From Prevotella sp. (GTDB taxonomy: Bacteria > Bacteroidota > Bacteroidia > Bacteroidales > Bacteroidaceae), in assembly GCA_022511055.1 (NCBI GenBank), contig JAFLSH010000161.1, positions 1-7,017 on the forward strand: a DNA stretch of 7,017 nucleotides. Reading direction: 5' to 3'. Every line of letters starts with the position of its first letter. The first letter of the stretch is position 1. Made by a program: the position numbers and the translations under genes. Positions 1-6,880 of this stretch are shown here, piece by piece. Under the pieces are notes generated by a model. The model worked only from the letters and a program-made list of their open reading frames with translations. It was not told where the DNA came from and did not search any database.

Positions 1-2520
1 TTCGAGGCCGTTAGCCCCGAAGTAGCTGTAGCGGCTGTTGTCGGGATTAACGACTATCTGCTCCACCACAATCTCAGGGTCAATCATCACAATCTTCAGC
101 GTGTGCCGGCCGGGCGTGGTCTGGAAGGTGGCATCGAGCCAGCGGAGGTTGTCGAACACCTCGTTGCGGCGCACCAGCGGCCTGCCGTTCACAAAGCCGC
201 TCAGCGAGAGGCGGCTGGGCTGTGGCAGCGGCCGCAGCACCTTCGACACGGCGAGATTCTGCGGCGTGTATTCCGAGAAAGTGTCCACCAGTCCGCGGCG
301 GGCATCAATGACCTGCATCGGCTGGTCGTCAAGCTGCACGCCCAGTCGCAGGCCGCGGGCGGGCATGATGTCCTGCGTGGGCAGAATGCCGATGGCCACC
401 CGGCCGTCGGCCGTCAGCTCCACCTCGTACTCCAGCGCAGGGCCGCCGCTCTCGGCCGAGGGCATCATCACATCGTCAATGCCCATGCAGCCCTTGCCAC
501 GCCCAAGGTCTGGCAGAAACTGCCAATGGCTATCCTTCCGCACATACTGGTAGGCAGGGATTGTGTACTCTCTGCTGTCAGGCTGCGGGTTGAGGTTGTG
601 CCTGACCCTGTAACCCAGTGTCATGGGGTGGAAATTCTGCTCGGGAATAAACCACTGGGTGTAGCCGATATGGTTGTCGAGCATCATGCCGCGCCACTTG
701 CCGCCGGCCAGGCTGTTGTTGTAATAGTCAGTGAGCCGCCGGTCTTTCTCCATCAGGTAGTTAACGGCAAGGCTGTCGCCCGTGGTGGCACAGTTGTAGA
801 TTTCGGCCACGCCCGCACTGGCCACCGCCGGGTAGTAGACCAGCTGGTAGAAGGCATCCCGCGCCTCAGCGGGCATCCGCTCCATCAGCGCCTCGCAGCG
901 GAGTACGAGCGACTGCCAGAGCTGAGATGTTCGGAGCATCTCCTCGGTGTTGAAGATGCCGGGCACTTGTGCCTCAGGCTTACGCCAGAGGTTGTATTTC
1001 GAGTATTTGGCTATAATGTCGGCCGTCTCCTTGGCGAAGGAATCGCCAAAGACACTCCGCGTAAAGCCTTCCAGGTAAGCCTGTTCGTCGCCAGGCTTAA
1101 TGGCATCGGGATTCCACGCGTAGTGCATAATGAAGTCGATGGGCACTTCCTTGGGCTTCAGGTCGCCCACGTTGACAATCCAGATGCGGTCGATGCCACT
1201 GGCATAGGCCAGGTGCAGCTGCTCGCGCAGCTTCGGGAGGGTGGTGGTGTTCACCCAGCGGTCGTTCCATGGGCCGCCGTTCATGTCGATGTGGTAGTAG
1301 AGCCCCAGTCCGCCCTTGCGGCGGCGCTCGAAGTCGCGGCCCTTGCGGCGTATGTAACCCCAATTGTTGTCGCAGAGCAGCAGGGTCACGTCATCGGGCA
1401 CGGTGAAGCCCGCGTCATAGTAGCGCTGCACCTCGGTGAATATCGCCCACAGCTGGGGCACGCCGTCTGGCCGGCCGTAAATGTCCTTAATGATTTTGCG
1501 CTGCCCCTCAATGACCTGCCTGAGTGTCTTCATGTTGTCGCTGTCGTCGCCCTTGCCCATTGCCACGTCGCCATCGCCGCGCATGCCGATGGTCACAAGG
1601 TTCTCGTAGCGGCTGTTACGCTCCATGCCCTCGCGGAAAAAGCGGTCAAGCCGCTCCTTGTTCACACTGTAGTCCCACGGGCCGACCGTGTCCTTGCGGT
1701 AGACATACTCCTTGTGTGCCCGCATCATCGGCTCGTGGTGCGAAGTGCCCATCACAATGCCATACTCATCGGCCAGCCGCGGGCTCTCCGGGTCGTCTTC
1801 GTTGAAACGGGAATCCCACATGGCCGGCCACAGGTAGTTGGCCTTCAGCCGCAGCAGCAGCTCGAACATCTTGGCGTATGCCTTGGAGTTGACTCCCCCG
1901 AACTGATTGTTGCACCATGTGCCAAACGAAGGCCACTCGTCGTTGATGAAGATGCCGCGATATTTCACCTTCGGCGAAGGCTGGAGAATACGCCCGCCAC
2001 GGTAGACCACTTCATCCTGATGCCTCACGGGAACATCGGCCCACCAGTACCAAGGCGACACGCCCATGCGCTGCGAAATTTCATAGATGCCGTAGATAGT
2101 ACCGCGCTTGTCGCTGCCGGCAATGACCAGATTGTCATCCACCACGTCAATGAGATACGACTCCCACTGCCCGCGCACGGCCTTCACATCAATCTTGCGG
2201 CGCTTGACCAGCTGGTCTATCAGCCGGCTCTTGCCAATAGTGCCCACCACGATTCTACCCTGCCCTGCGGCAGCATTCACCGACAGCAGGGCGGCATCTC
2301 CCGTCACCACGGCAGCCGCCGTGCCAGTCACTTTCCGCACGTCATCGCCCAGGTCGTTGGCCGCCCTGACAACGCCGGCCCAGTCATTGGCGTCTACCAC
2401 GATAGTGGCAGTCCGCCCGTCTTTGGCAATGCAAAATGGAGACACCGTCTGCCCCTTCGCCGGCAGACAAGAAATACAGATAGCAATGATAATAAGCCAA
2501 TTAGAAACAATTCTTTTCAT
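1..2520 (-). CDS. Secreted glycoside hydrolase family 115 (alpha-glucuronidase), C-terminus cut by window edge
   Basis: The minus strand is open for 840 codons from the ATG at 2520 to the left edge, with no stop. The product begins with a hydrophobic Sec signal (MKRIVSNWLIIIAICISC, then LPAKGQ). Cleavage after AKG is plausible; Cys18 lacks a good lipobox. GH115 hallmarks follow in order: RGIFINDEWPSFG (188-200), MGTSHHEPMMRA (257-268), LLCDNNWG (381-388), GGLGLYYHIDMNGGP (403-417), HYAWNPD (466-472) and HIGYTQW (617-623). The family hydrolyses alpha-1,2-linked (4-O-methyl-)glucuronic acid from xylan side chains, and some members act on other glucuronylated glycans. The length and the closing IVVNPDNSRYSYFG-like end suggest only a few residues lie outside the window. 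AAGAAGGA sits one base before the ATG, too close for a normal Shine-Dalgarno. No TAnnTTTG promoter lies in the 49-base gap upstream, so co-transcription with the esterase is likely. Family assignment is firm; the exact substrate is inferred. Confidence 0.93.
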   Translation of the reverse strand, partial: MKRIVSNWLIIIAICISCLPAKGQTVSPFCIAKDGRTATIVVDANDWAGVVRAANDLGDDVRKVTGTAAAVVTGDAALLSVNAAAGQGRIVVGTIGKSRLIDQLVKRRKIDVKAVRGQWESYLIDVVDDNLVIAGSDKRGTIYGIYEISQRMGVSPWYWWADVPVRHQDEVVYRGGRILQPSPKVKYRGIFINDEWPSFGTWCNNQFGGVNSKAYAKMFELLLRLKANYLWPAMWDSRFNEDDPESPRLADEYGIVMGTSHHEPMMRAHKEYVYRKDTVGPWDYSVNKERLDRFFREGMERNSRYENLVTIGMRGDGDVAMGKGDDSDNMKTLRQVIEGQRKIIKDIYGRPDGVPQLWAIFTEVQRYYDAGFTVPDDVTLLLCDNNWGYIRRKGRDFERRRKGGLGLYYHIDMNGGPWNDRWVNTTTLPKLREQLHLAYASGIDRIWIVNVGDLKPKEVPIDFIMHYAWNPDAIKPGDEQAYLEGFTRSVFGDSFAKETADIIAKYSKYNLWRKPEAQVPGIFNTEEMLRTSQLWQSLVLRCEALMERMPAEARDAFYQLVYYPAVASAGVAEIYNCATTGDSLAVNYLMEKDRRLTDYYNNSLAGGKWRGMMLDNHIGYTQWFIPEQNFHPMTLGYRVRHNLNPQPDSREYTIPAYQYVRKDSHWQFLPDLGRGKGCMGIDDVMMPSAESGGPALEYEVELTADGRVAIGILPTQDIMPARGLRLGVQLDDQPMQVIDARRGLVDTFSEYTPQNLAVSKVLRPLPQPSRLSLSGFVNGRPLVRRNEVFDNLRWLDATFQTTPGRHTLKIVMIDPEIVVEQIVVNPDNSRYSYFGANGLE

Positions 2521-2569
2521 ATCCTTCTTTTTTTTGATTGGAACAGCACAGGCTGCCTATGGAAACAGA

Positions 2570-4264
2570 CTACTTCGCCTTCAGGTATTTGGCCAGTTCG
2601 CTCTTGTTTTGCCTGAGCCCCTTGGCAAAGCTCTGGGCGTTCATCTGCGCGCCGAGCTTCGAGGTGTGGGTGTGGTCTTGCTTGAAGTATTTGTCGCCGG
2701 CCTTCTGCTTGATAAGCGCCACGGCGGCCTTGGCCTTCTCCTTGTCGGCAGGCAGACTCTTCACGGCAAACTTCTTGTCGAGGAAATCGGCAGAGATGTT
2801 GTGCAGGTCAATGAACTCCACGCCTGTCTCGGCCACCACCTCGCGATACCACTTGCCGTATGAGTCATCGCGGCGCTCCACCTTGCCGCCGGGCCACTCG
2901 TTGCGGGGTGTCAGCGAGACGAGAATGGGGGTTGCCCCCTTCTCGCGGACATCATCAATCATTTTCTTCAAGTACCAGCCAAACGAATAGACCACTTCGT
3001 AGCTGCCGTCTTCATCCATCTTGTAGACATGGCAGGTGTCGCGCGTACCGGGGATAACGCCACGGGCTTTCTTGTCGGTGATGGGGCAGATGTCGTTGTG
3101 CCCAAACTGAATGGTAACAAAGTCGCCGGGCTGCAGCGAGTTGTAGACCCGCTCCCACAGCCCTTCGCGAATGAAGCTGCGCGTACTGCGCCCGGCGCGG
3201 GCGGCGTTGCAGAGCGTGATTTTCGACTCATCGAACACGGTCTGCGCCTGCGCGGCCCAGCCCCACATGCCGTCATCGGCCTTGTCAGAGTTCTTCACCG
3301 TGGAGTCGCCCGTGAAGAACACCACCGGCTTGCCTTCCTCGCGCCTGACATCGACCGTGGCCAGCGGCACATTCAGCATCATGGCCTGCAACGGCCTGAG
3401 CTGCGGGTTGGCACTCTGCCATATTCCCTCGGCCGCACTGCGGGCATTCATCTCAGCGCCGAACTTCGAGGTGTGAATGTGGTCGCCAAAGAAGTGGTAC
3501 TGCTCCTTCCAGTGGCTGTAGGAGTCGAGCTTCGCGCCGCTGATGTCGTTCAGGTCAACGAAGGGCACACCCTCAACGGCAGCCACGTAGGCCGCCCACT
3601 CCGTCTGCGGCTTCCGCACAATCCTGCCCTTATCGTCATAGGCATCGCGCGGCGTGAGCGACATGAGTATCGGGTTGGCACCCTTGGCGCGGATTTCGCC
3701 GATGTACTTCCGCAGGTAGGTGCCGTAGCTGTAGACCGTGTCCTGGCGCTGTGTGCGCTGGTTGAAGCCTATGTAGCACGTATCGGGGTCTACGCCGGGA
3801 ATCACGGCGCGCGCCCGCTTCTGGTCGAAGAACTCGCCGCTGTCGTTGTGGCCTATCGACACAATGACCCAGTCGCCGGGCTTCAGCGCGCTGCGCACGG
3901 CCGGCCACAGGTCGGTGTAGAACGTGCGGGTCGACATGCCGCCCAGCGCCTGGTTTTCCACCGTAATCTTTGTGGCATTGAAATACTGGCTGACATAGTA
4001 GCCCCAGCCCCACTGGCCGTTGTTGCCGTTGCCCAGCGTGCCGTTGCGCATGGTGGAGTTGCCCACCAGAAAGAGAACGGGGTTGCCGCCCACGCGGGTA
4101 GAGCCGGGGGCTGGGCGGGCAGAGAGCGCCTTGGCTATGGAGTCAGGCGTGTTGTCCACCACCTTGTTCACGTCTTCTATCGGGTCGGGCAGATTGTCAA
4201 ATCCCTGTGCCATCGCTGCGGTTGCAGCCACGGCCAATGTCAGCATTGTCAGTAGTCTTTTCAT
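2570..4264 (-). CDS. Secreted tandem SGNH/GDSL esterase, CE12-like (probable carbohydrate acetylesterase)
   Basis: The protein has 564 residues and starts with a clear signal peptide (MKRLLTMLTLAVAATAAMAQ, cleavage expected after AMA). Two homologous SGNH hydrolase domains follow. Domain 1 (about 62-285) has FLVGNST with Ser70, the block II glycine at 109, GHND with Asn140, and DHIHTSKFGAEMNA with Asp261 and His264. Domain 2 (about 313-552) has FFTGDST with Ser321, Gly358, GHND with Asn390, and DHTHTSKLGAQMNA with Asp530 and His533. All Ser/Gly/Asn/His block residues are present in both halves, so both may be active, although the first domain carries GNS in place of GDS. The pattern resembles rhamnogalacturonan and xylan acetylesterases of family CE12. 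The frame stays open upstream to 4531, but ATG 4264 is chosen because it starts the signal peptide and lies just downstream of the promoter at 4289-4320. The neighbouring GH115 gene suggests deacetylation of glucuronoxylan; pectin is an alternative. Confidence 0.9.
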   Translation of the reverse strand: MKRLLTMLTLAVAATAAMAQGFDNLPDPIEDVNKVVDNTPDSIAKALSARPAPGSTRVGGNPVLFLVGNSTMRNGTLGNGNNGQWGWGYYVSQYFNATKITVENQALGGMSTRTFYTDLWPAVRSALKPGDWVIVSIGHNDSGEFFDQKRARAVIPGVDPDTCYIGFNQRTQRQDTVYSYGTYLRKYIGEIRAKGANPILMSLTPRDAYDDKGRIVRKPQTEWAAYVAAVEGVPFVDLNDISGAKLDSYSHWKEQYHFFGDHIHTSKFGAEMNARSAAEGIWQSANPQLRPLQAMMLNVPLATVDVRREEGKPVVFFTGDSTVKNSDKADDGMWGWAAQAQTVFDESKITLCNAARAGRSTRSFIREGLWERVYNSLQPGDFVTIQFGHNDICPITDKKARGVIPGTRDTCHVYKMDEDGSYEVVYSFGWYLKKMIDDVREKGATPILVSLTPRNEWPGGKVERRDDSYGKWYREVVAETGVEFIDLHNISADFLDKKFAVKSLPADKEKAKAAVALIKQKAGDKYFKQDHTHTSKLGAQMNAQSFAKGLRQNKSELAKYLKAK

Positions 4265-4288
4265 TGGTCTTGTCTGTTTTGTTTGGTG

Positions 4289-4320
4289 CAAAGATACGCT
4301 TTTTCTTTGAATACGGCAAA
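4289..4320 (-). promoter_or_regulatory. Bacteroidota-type promoter for the esterase-GH115 operon
   Basis: On the minus strand TTTG (4320-4317) is followed after 20 bases by TATCTTTG (4296-4289). This fits the Bacteroidota housekeeping sigma pattern of a TTTG -33 box and a TAnnTTTG -7 box. The ATG at 4264 is 24 bases beyond the -7 box, giving a short, purine-poor leader. The promoter lies inside the upward extension of the esterase frame, which argues against any start upstream of 4289. Confidence 0.75.
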
Positions 4321-4424
4321 TTTTCCGCCTACAAATATCGCGCACAGCCCGCGAGCAAAGAACGTACTGCCCGCAAATGGAAGACAAGTCGCGCCGCCAC
4401 CGCCGCAAAGCGCAAAAAGGCGTT

Positions 4425-4467
4425 GCACAAAATGGGCAATATGCGCACAAAAAGGCCGATTTTGTGC
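4425..4467. promoter_or_regulatory. Candidate operator: three GCACAAAA half-sites, two forming an inverted repeat
   Basis: GCACAAAA occurs at 4425-4432 and again exactly 20 bases later at 4445-4452. Its reverse complement TTTTGTGC is at 4460-4467. The last two form a perfect 8-base inverted repeat around a 7-base spacer (AGGCCGA), extendable by a further ATGC/GCAT match across a two-base bulge. The cluster ends 7 bases before the -33 box of the etfB promoter and lies over 100 bases from the opposite promoter. A role as a regulator binding site for the etf operon is inferred from position and symmetry only; no known regulator motif was recognised. Confidence 0.35.
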
Positions 4468-4474
4468 ATTTTAT

Positions 4475-4505
4475 TTTGCAGAACGGTAAAAAAGTAGTAC
4501 CTTTG
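4475..4505 (+). promoter_or_regulatory. Bacteroidota-type promoter for the etfB-etfA operon
   Basis: TTTG (4475-4478), a 19-base spacer and TACCTTTG (4498-4505) match the Bacteroidota -33/-7 consensus without mismatch. The start codon of etfB is 44 bases downstream of the -7 box. The region just before that ATG is AT-rich with no Shine-Dalgarno, as is common in this phylum. This is the only TAnnTTTG element noticed ahead of the plus-strand genes, so it probably drives etfB, etfA, the IVP-family gene and the acyl-CoA dehydrogenase together. Confidence 0.78.
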
Positions 4506-4549
4506 CACCCGCTTTTAAAAGTTGGTAACACATTTTTATCTAATAATTT

Positions 4550-5428
4550 ATGGCTTTAAAGATTGTTGTACTTGCCAAGCAAGTACCTGACACAAGAAAT
4601 GTCGGGAAGGATGCAATGACTGCTGAAGGCACCGTGAACCGTGCCGCCCTGCCCGCCATCTTCAACCCTGAAGATTTGAATGCCTTGGAGCAGGCTCTTC
4701 GCCTGAAAGAGCAGAATCCAGGCTCTACAGTAGGAATTCTAACGATGGGCCCTCCACGTGCAGGCGAGATTATCCGCCAGGGGCTCTATCGCGGTGCCGA
4801 CACGGGCTGGCTGCTGACAGACCGCCTGTTTGCCGGTGCTGACACGCTGGCCACCAGCTACGCGCTGTCTGCCGCCATCAAGAAGATTGGCGATGTAGAC
4901 ATTGTGATTGGCGGCCGCCAGGCCATCGACGGCGATACCGCCCAGGTTGGCCCGCAGGTGGCTCAGAAGCTGGGGCTGAACCAGGTGACATACGCCGAGG
5001 AAGTTCTCAAGGTTGAGGCCGGCAAGGCCACCATCCGCCGCGTGATTGACGGTGGCGTGGAGACCGTTGAGTCGCCCCTGCCCGTAGTCATTACGGTGAA
5101 CGGAAGCGCCGCCCCCTGCCGCCCGCAGAACGCCAAGCTGGTGATGAAGTACAAGCGCGCCACCTGCCCGCTGGAGCGCAGCGGCAGCGAAGACTACTCA
5201 GAGTACAACCATCTCTACGAGGAGCGCCCGTACCTGACACTGACCCAGTGGAGCGTGGCCGATGTAGACGGCGACCCTGAGCAGTGCGGTCTGGCTGGCT
5301 CGCCCACAAAGGTGAAGGCGGTGAAGAACATTGTGTTCCAGGCAAAGGAGTCGAAGACTTTGACGGCTTCTGATGCTGATATCGAGGGAATGATCAAAGA
5401 ATTGTTGGAAGAGAAGATTATTGGCTAA
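4550..5428 (+). CDS. etfB: Electron transfer flavoprotein, beta subunit
   Basis: This 292-residue protein is the beta subunit of the heterodimeric ETF, a cytosolic flavoprotein that exchanges electrons with acyl-CoA dehydrogenases. It begins KIVVLAKQVPDT, the conserved EtfB N-terminus, and contains FNPEDLNALEQAL (38-50). The nucleotide/flavin-binding signature GRQAIDGDTAQVGPQVA is at 122-138, and PVVITVNGSAAPCRPQ is at 178-193. The protein is somewhat longer than the roughly 250-260 residues of mitochondrial-type EtfB, with an extended C-terminal tail rich in charged residues. The etfA gene follows after 5 bases, so the two are almost certainly co-translated. Whether this ETF is of the electron-bifurcating class (NADH, ferredoxin and crotonyl-CoA) or the simple electron-carrier class cannot be settled by eye; a second flavin in this subunit would be expected for the bifurcating class. 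Confidence 0.96.
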   Translation: MALKIVVLAKQVPDTRNVGKDAMTAEGTVNRAALPAIFNPEDLNALEQALRLKEQNPGSTVGILTMGPPRAGEIIRQGLYRGADTGWLLTDRLFAGADTLATSYALSAAIKKIGDVDIVIGGRQAIDGDTAQVGPQVAQKLGLNQVTYAEEVLKVEAGKATIRRVIDGGVETVESPLPVVITVNGSAAPCRPQNAKLVMKYKRATCPLERSGSEDYSEYNHLYEERPYLTLTQWSVADVDGDPEQCGLAGSPTKVKAVKNIVFQAKESKTLTASDADIEGMIKELLEEKIIG

Positions 5429-5433
5429 GAGAT

Positions 5434-6456
5434 ATGAACAACGTTTTTGTATATGTAGAGATAGAAGGTACTCAAGTACAGGAAGTGTCTCAGGAGCTGC
5501 TGACCAAGGGTCGCAAGCTCGCCAATGAACTGGGCGTGGAACTCCACGCCGTGGTGGCCGGCACAGGCATCAAGACCAAGGTGGAAGACCAGATTCTCCC
5601 CTACGGTGTCGACAAGCTGTTTGTGTTCGATGGCGAAGGGCTGTTCCCCTACACCTCTGCCCCCCACACGGATATTCTCGTGAATCTCTTCAAGGAAGAG
5701 CAGCCGCAAATCTGCCTGATGGGTGCAACGGTCATTGGCCGTGACCTCGGCCCGCGCGTGTCTTCATCGCTGACCTCTGGCCTGACCGCCGACTGCACCG
5801 AGCTGGAGATTGGCCCGTATGACGATGCCAAGACCAAGAAGCACTACGACAACCTGCTCTATCAGATTCGCCCCGCCTTCGGCGGCAATATCGTGGCAAC
5901 GATTGTCAACCCTGACCATCGCCCGCAGATGGCCACCGTGCGCAGCGGCGTGATGCAGAAGGCACTCTACGAAGGCAACTGCAAGAAAGAGGTCAGCTAT
6001 CCTGAGGTCTCCAAGTACGTTTCGCCAGAGGCATTCGTGGTGAAGGTACTCGACCACCACGTAGAGGCTGCCAAGCACAACCTGAAGGGTGCGCCCATCG
6101 TTGTGGCCGGCGGCTACGGCGTTGGCTCGAAGGAAGGCTTCGACCAGCTGTTCCAGCTGGCAAAGGTACTCCACGGCGAAGTCGGCGGCTCGCGCGCTGC
6201 CGTTGATGCCGGCTGGATTGACCACGACCGCCAGATTGGCCAGACGGGCGTGACCGTACACCCGAAGGTCTACATTGCCTGCGGCATCTCCGGCCAGATT
6301 CAGCACATTGCCGGCATGCAGGACTCTGGTATCATCATCTCTGTGAACAGCGACCCTGATGCACCTATCAACAAGATTGCCGACTACGTGATTGTCGGCA
6401 CGGTGGAAGAGGTAGTTCCCAAACTCATTAAGTATTACAAGCAAAATAGCAAATAA
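5434..6456 (+). CDS. etfA: Electron transfer flavoprotein, alpha subunit
   Basis: This 340-residue protein is the FAD-binding partner of EtfB. The N-terminal Rossmann-like half (1-about 200) includes LMGATVIGRDLGPRVSSSL (95-113) and QIRPAFGGNIVATI (144-157). The C-terminal FAD domain carries the family signature: GGSRAAVDAGW (251-261), RQIGQTGVTVHPKVYIACGI (266-285), SGQIQHIAGM (286-295) and SVNSDPDAPINKIADY (303-318), which together hold the isoalloxazine and ADP parts of FAD. The C-terminus ends normally in a short lysine-rich tail. It lies 5 bases behind etfB. The next conserved partner, the acyl-CoA dehydrogenase, starts 506 bases later, because an IVP-family gene bounded by inverted repeats fills the space. 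The left arm of that repeat begins one base after the etfA stop codon, so the gene itself is intact. Confidence 0.96.
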   Translation: MNNVFVYVEIEGTQVQEVSQELLTKGRKLANELGVELHAVVAGTGIKTKVEDQILPYGVDKLFVFDGEGLFPYTSAPHTDILVNLFKEEQPQICLMGATVIGRDLGPRVSSSLTSGLTADCTELEIGPYDDAKTKKHYDNLLYQIRPAFGGNIVATIVNPDHRPQMATVRSGVMQKALYEGNCKKEVSYPEVSKYVSPEAFVVKVLDHHVEAAKHNLKGAPIVVAGGYGVGSKEGFDQLFQLAKVLHGEVGGSRAAVDAGWIDHDRQIGQTGVTVHPKVYIACGISGQIQHIAGMQDSGIIISVNSDPDAPINKIADYVIVGTVEEVVPKLIKYYKQNSK

Positions 6457-6457
6457 A

Positions 6458-6502
6458 GAAGTTAAGGAGTTAAAGAAGTTAAAGAAGTTAAGCCATTAGT
6501 TT
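6458..6502 (+). repeat. Left inverted-repeat arm made of GAAGTTAAA-like tandem units
   Basis: Four near-identical units follow each other: GAAGTTAAG, GAGTTAAA, GAAGTTAAA, GAAGTTAAG. They are followed by CCATTAGTTT, which abuts the ATG at 6503. The inner 28 bases (6475-6502) match the reverse complement of 6880-6907 at 26 of 28 positions; the outer units match less well and need a gap. The arm occupies the whole initiation region of the small gene and starts just after the etfA stop. Confidence 0.85.
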
Positions 6503-6880
6503 ATGACAAACCAGTTTCAGAATATTGTCGCATGGCAAAAGGCTCACCAGTTCGTGCTTCTGGTCTATAAGACCACACTGTCGTTCCCTGACTTCGAGAA
6601 GTTCGGACTTTGCTCGCAATTTCAGCGGGCTGCGGTCTCTATTCCTGCCAATATTGCTGAAGGGTACAAGAAAATAAGCAGGGCAGACAAGCTGCGCTTC
6701 TTCAATATATCACAAGGAAGTCTCGAGGAATGTAGATATTACACCATGCTTTCCAAAGACCTTGGCTATATCAACGAAGAAAACTACAACTTGTTAGCCG
6801 CATCCATTGAGGAAACAAGCAAAATGCTGAATGCCTATTGCAAAGGCGTAGCCGACAACAACTTCAGCAACACCCTATAA
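6503..6880 (+). CDS. Four-helix-bundle protein, 23S rRNA intervening-sequence (IVP) family
   Basis: The 125-residue protein has the family layout. An N-terminal helix carries the AWQKAH motif (10-15). It is followed by the signature RAAVSIPANIAEG (42-54), then GSLEECRYY (72-80) with SKDLGYI (84-90), and a final helix around EETSKMLNAY. The length is normal and no residue looks broken. No signal peptide or membrane segment is present, so it is cytosolic. Members are encoded in intervening sequences of 23S rRNA genes or stand alone in genomes; the Avd protein of diversity-generating retroelements is a structural relative. The biochemical role is not established; RNA binding is a reasonable guess. 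The start follows the left repeat arm directly, with no clear Shine-Dalgarno, and the stop TAA overlaps the first base of the right arm. It is transcribed in line with etfBA. No reverse transcriptase or variable repeat is nearby, so a retroelement role is not supported here. Confidence 0.9.
   Translation: MTNQFQNIVAWQKAHQFVLLVYKTTLSFPDFEKFGLCSQFQRAAVSIPANIAEGYKKISRADKLRFFNISQGSLEECRYYTMLSKDLGYINEENYNLLAASIEETSKMLNAYCKGVADNNFSNTL

Noticed and set aside
103..2616. A plus-strand open frame of 837 codons
   Set aside because: It lies opposite the GH115 gene. Its translation is unusually rich in His, Val, Ala and Leu with no family motif, while the minus strand gives a signal peptide and a continuous run of GH115 signatures. 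High GC in the third codon position of the true gene explains the lack of stops.
3029..4255. A plus-strand open frame of 408 codons
   Set aside because: It is antisense to the tandem SGNH esterase and shows the same His/Val/Ala-rich shadow composition. The minus-strand reading has two complete sets of catalytic motifs.
4265..4531. N-terminal extension of the esterase by 89 residues
   Set aside because: The extension is Cys- and Arg-rich, contains the operon's own promoter, and would bury the signal peptide in the middle of the protein.
4207..4559. Small plus-strand open frames in the divergent intergenic region
   Set aside because: They are lysine- and arginine-rich, overlap both promoters, and show no recognisable domain or translation start signal.
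5764..6444. A minus-strand open frame of 226 codons opposite etfA
   Set aside because: It is a shadow of etfA, which has complete FAD-binding motifs on the plus strand.
6458..6502. CRISPR array
   Set aside because: The units are 8-9 bases long and directly adjacent with no spacers.
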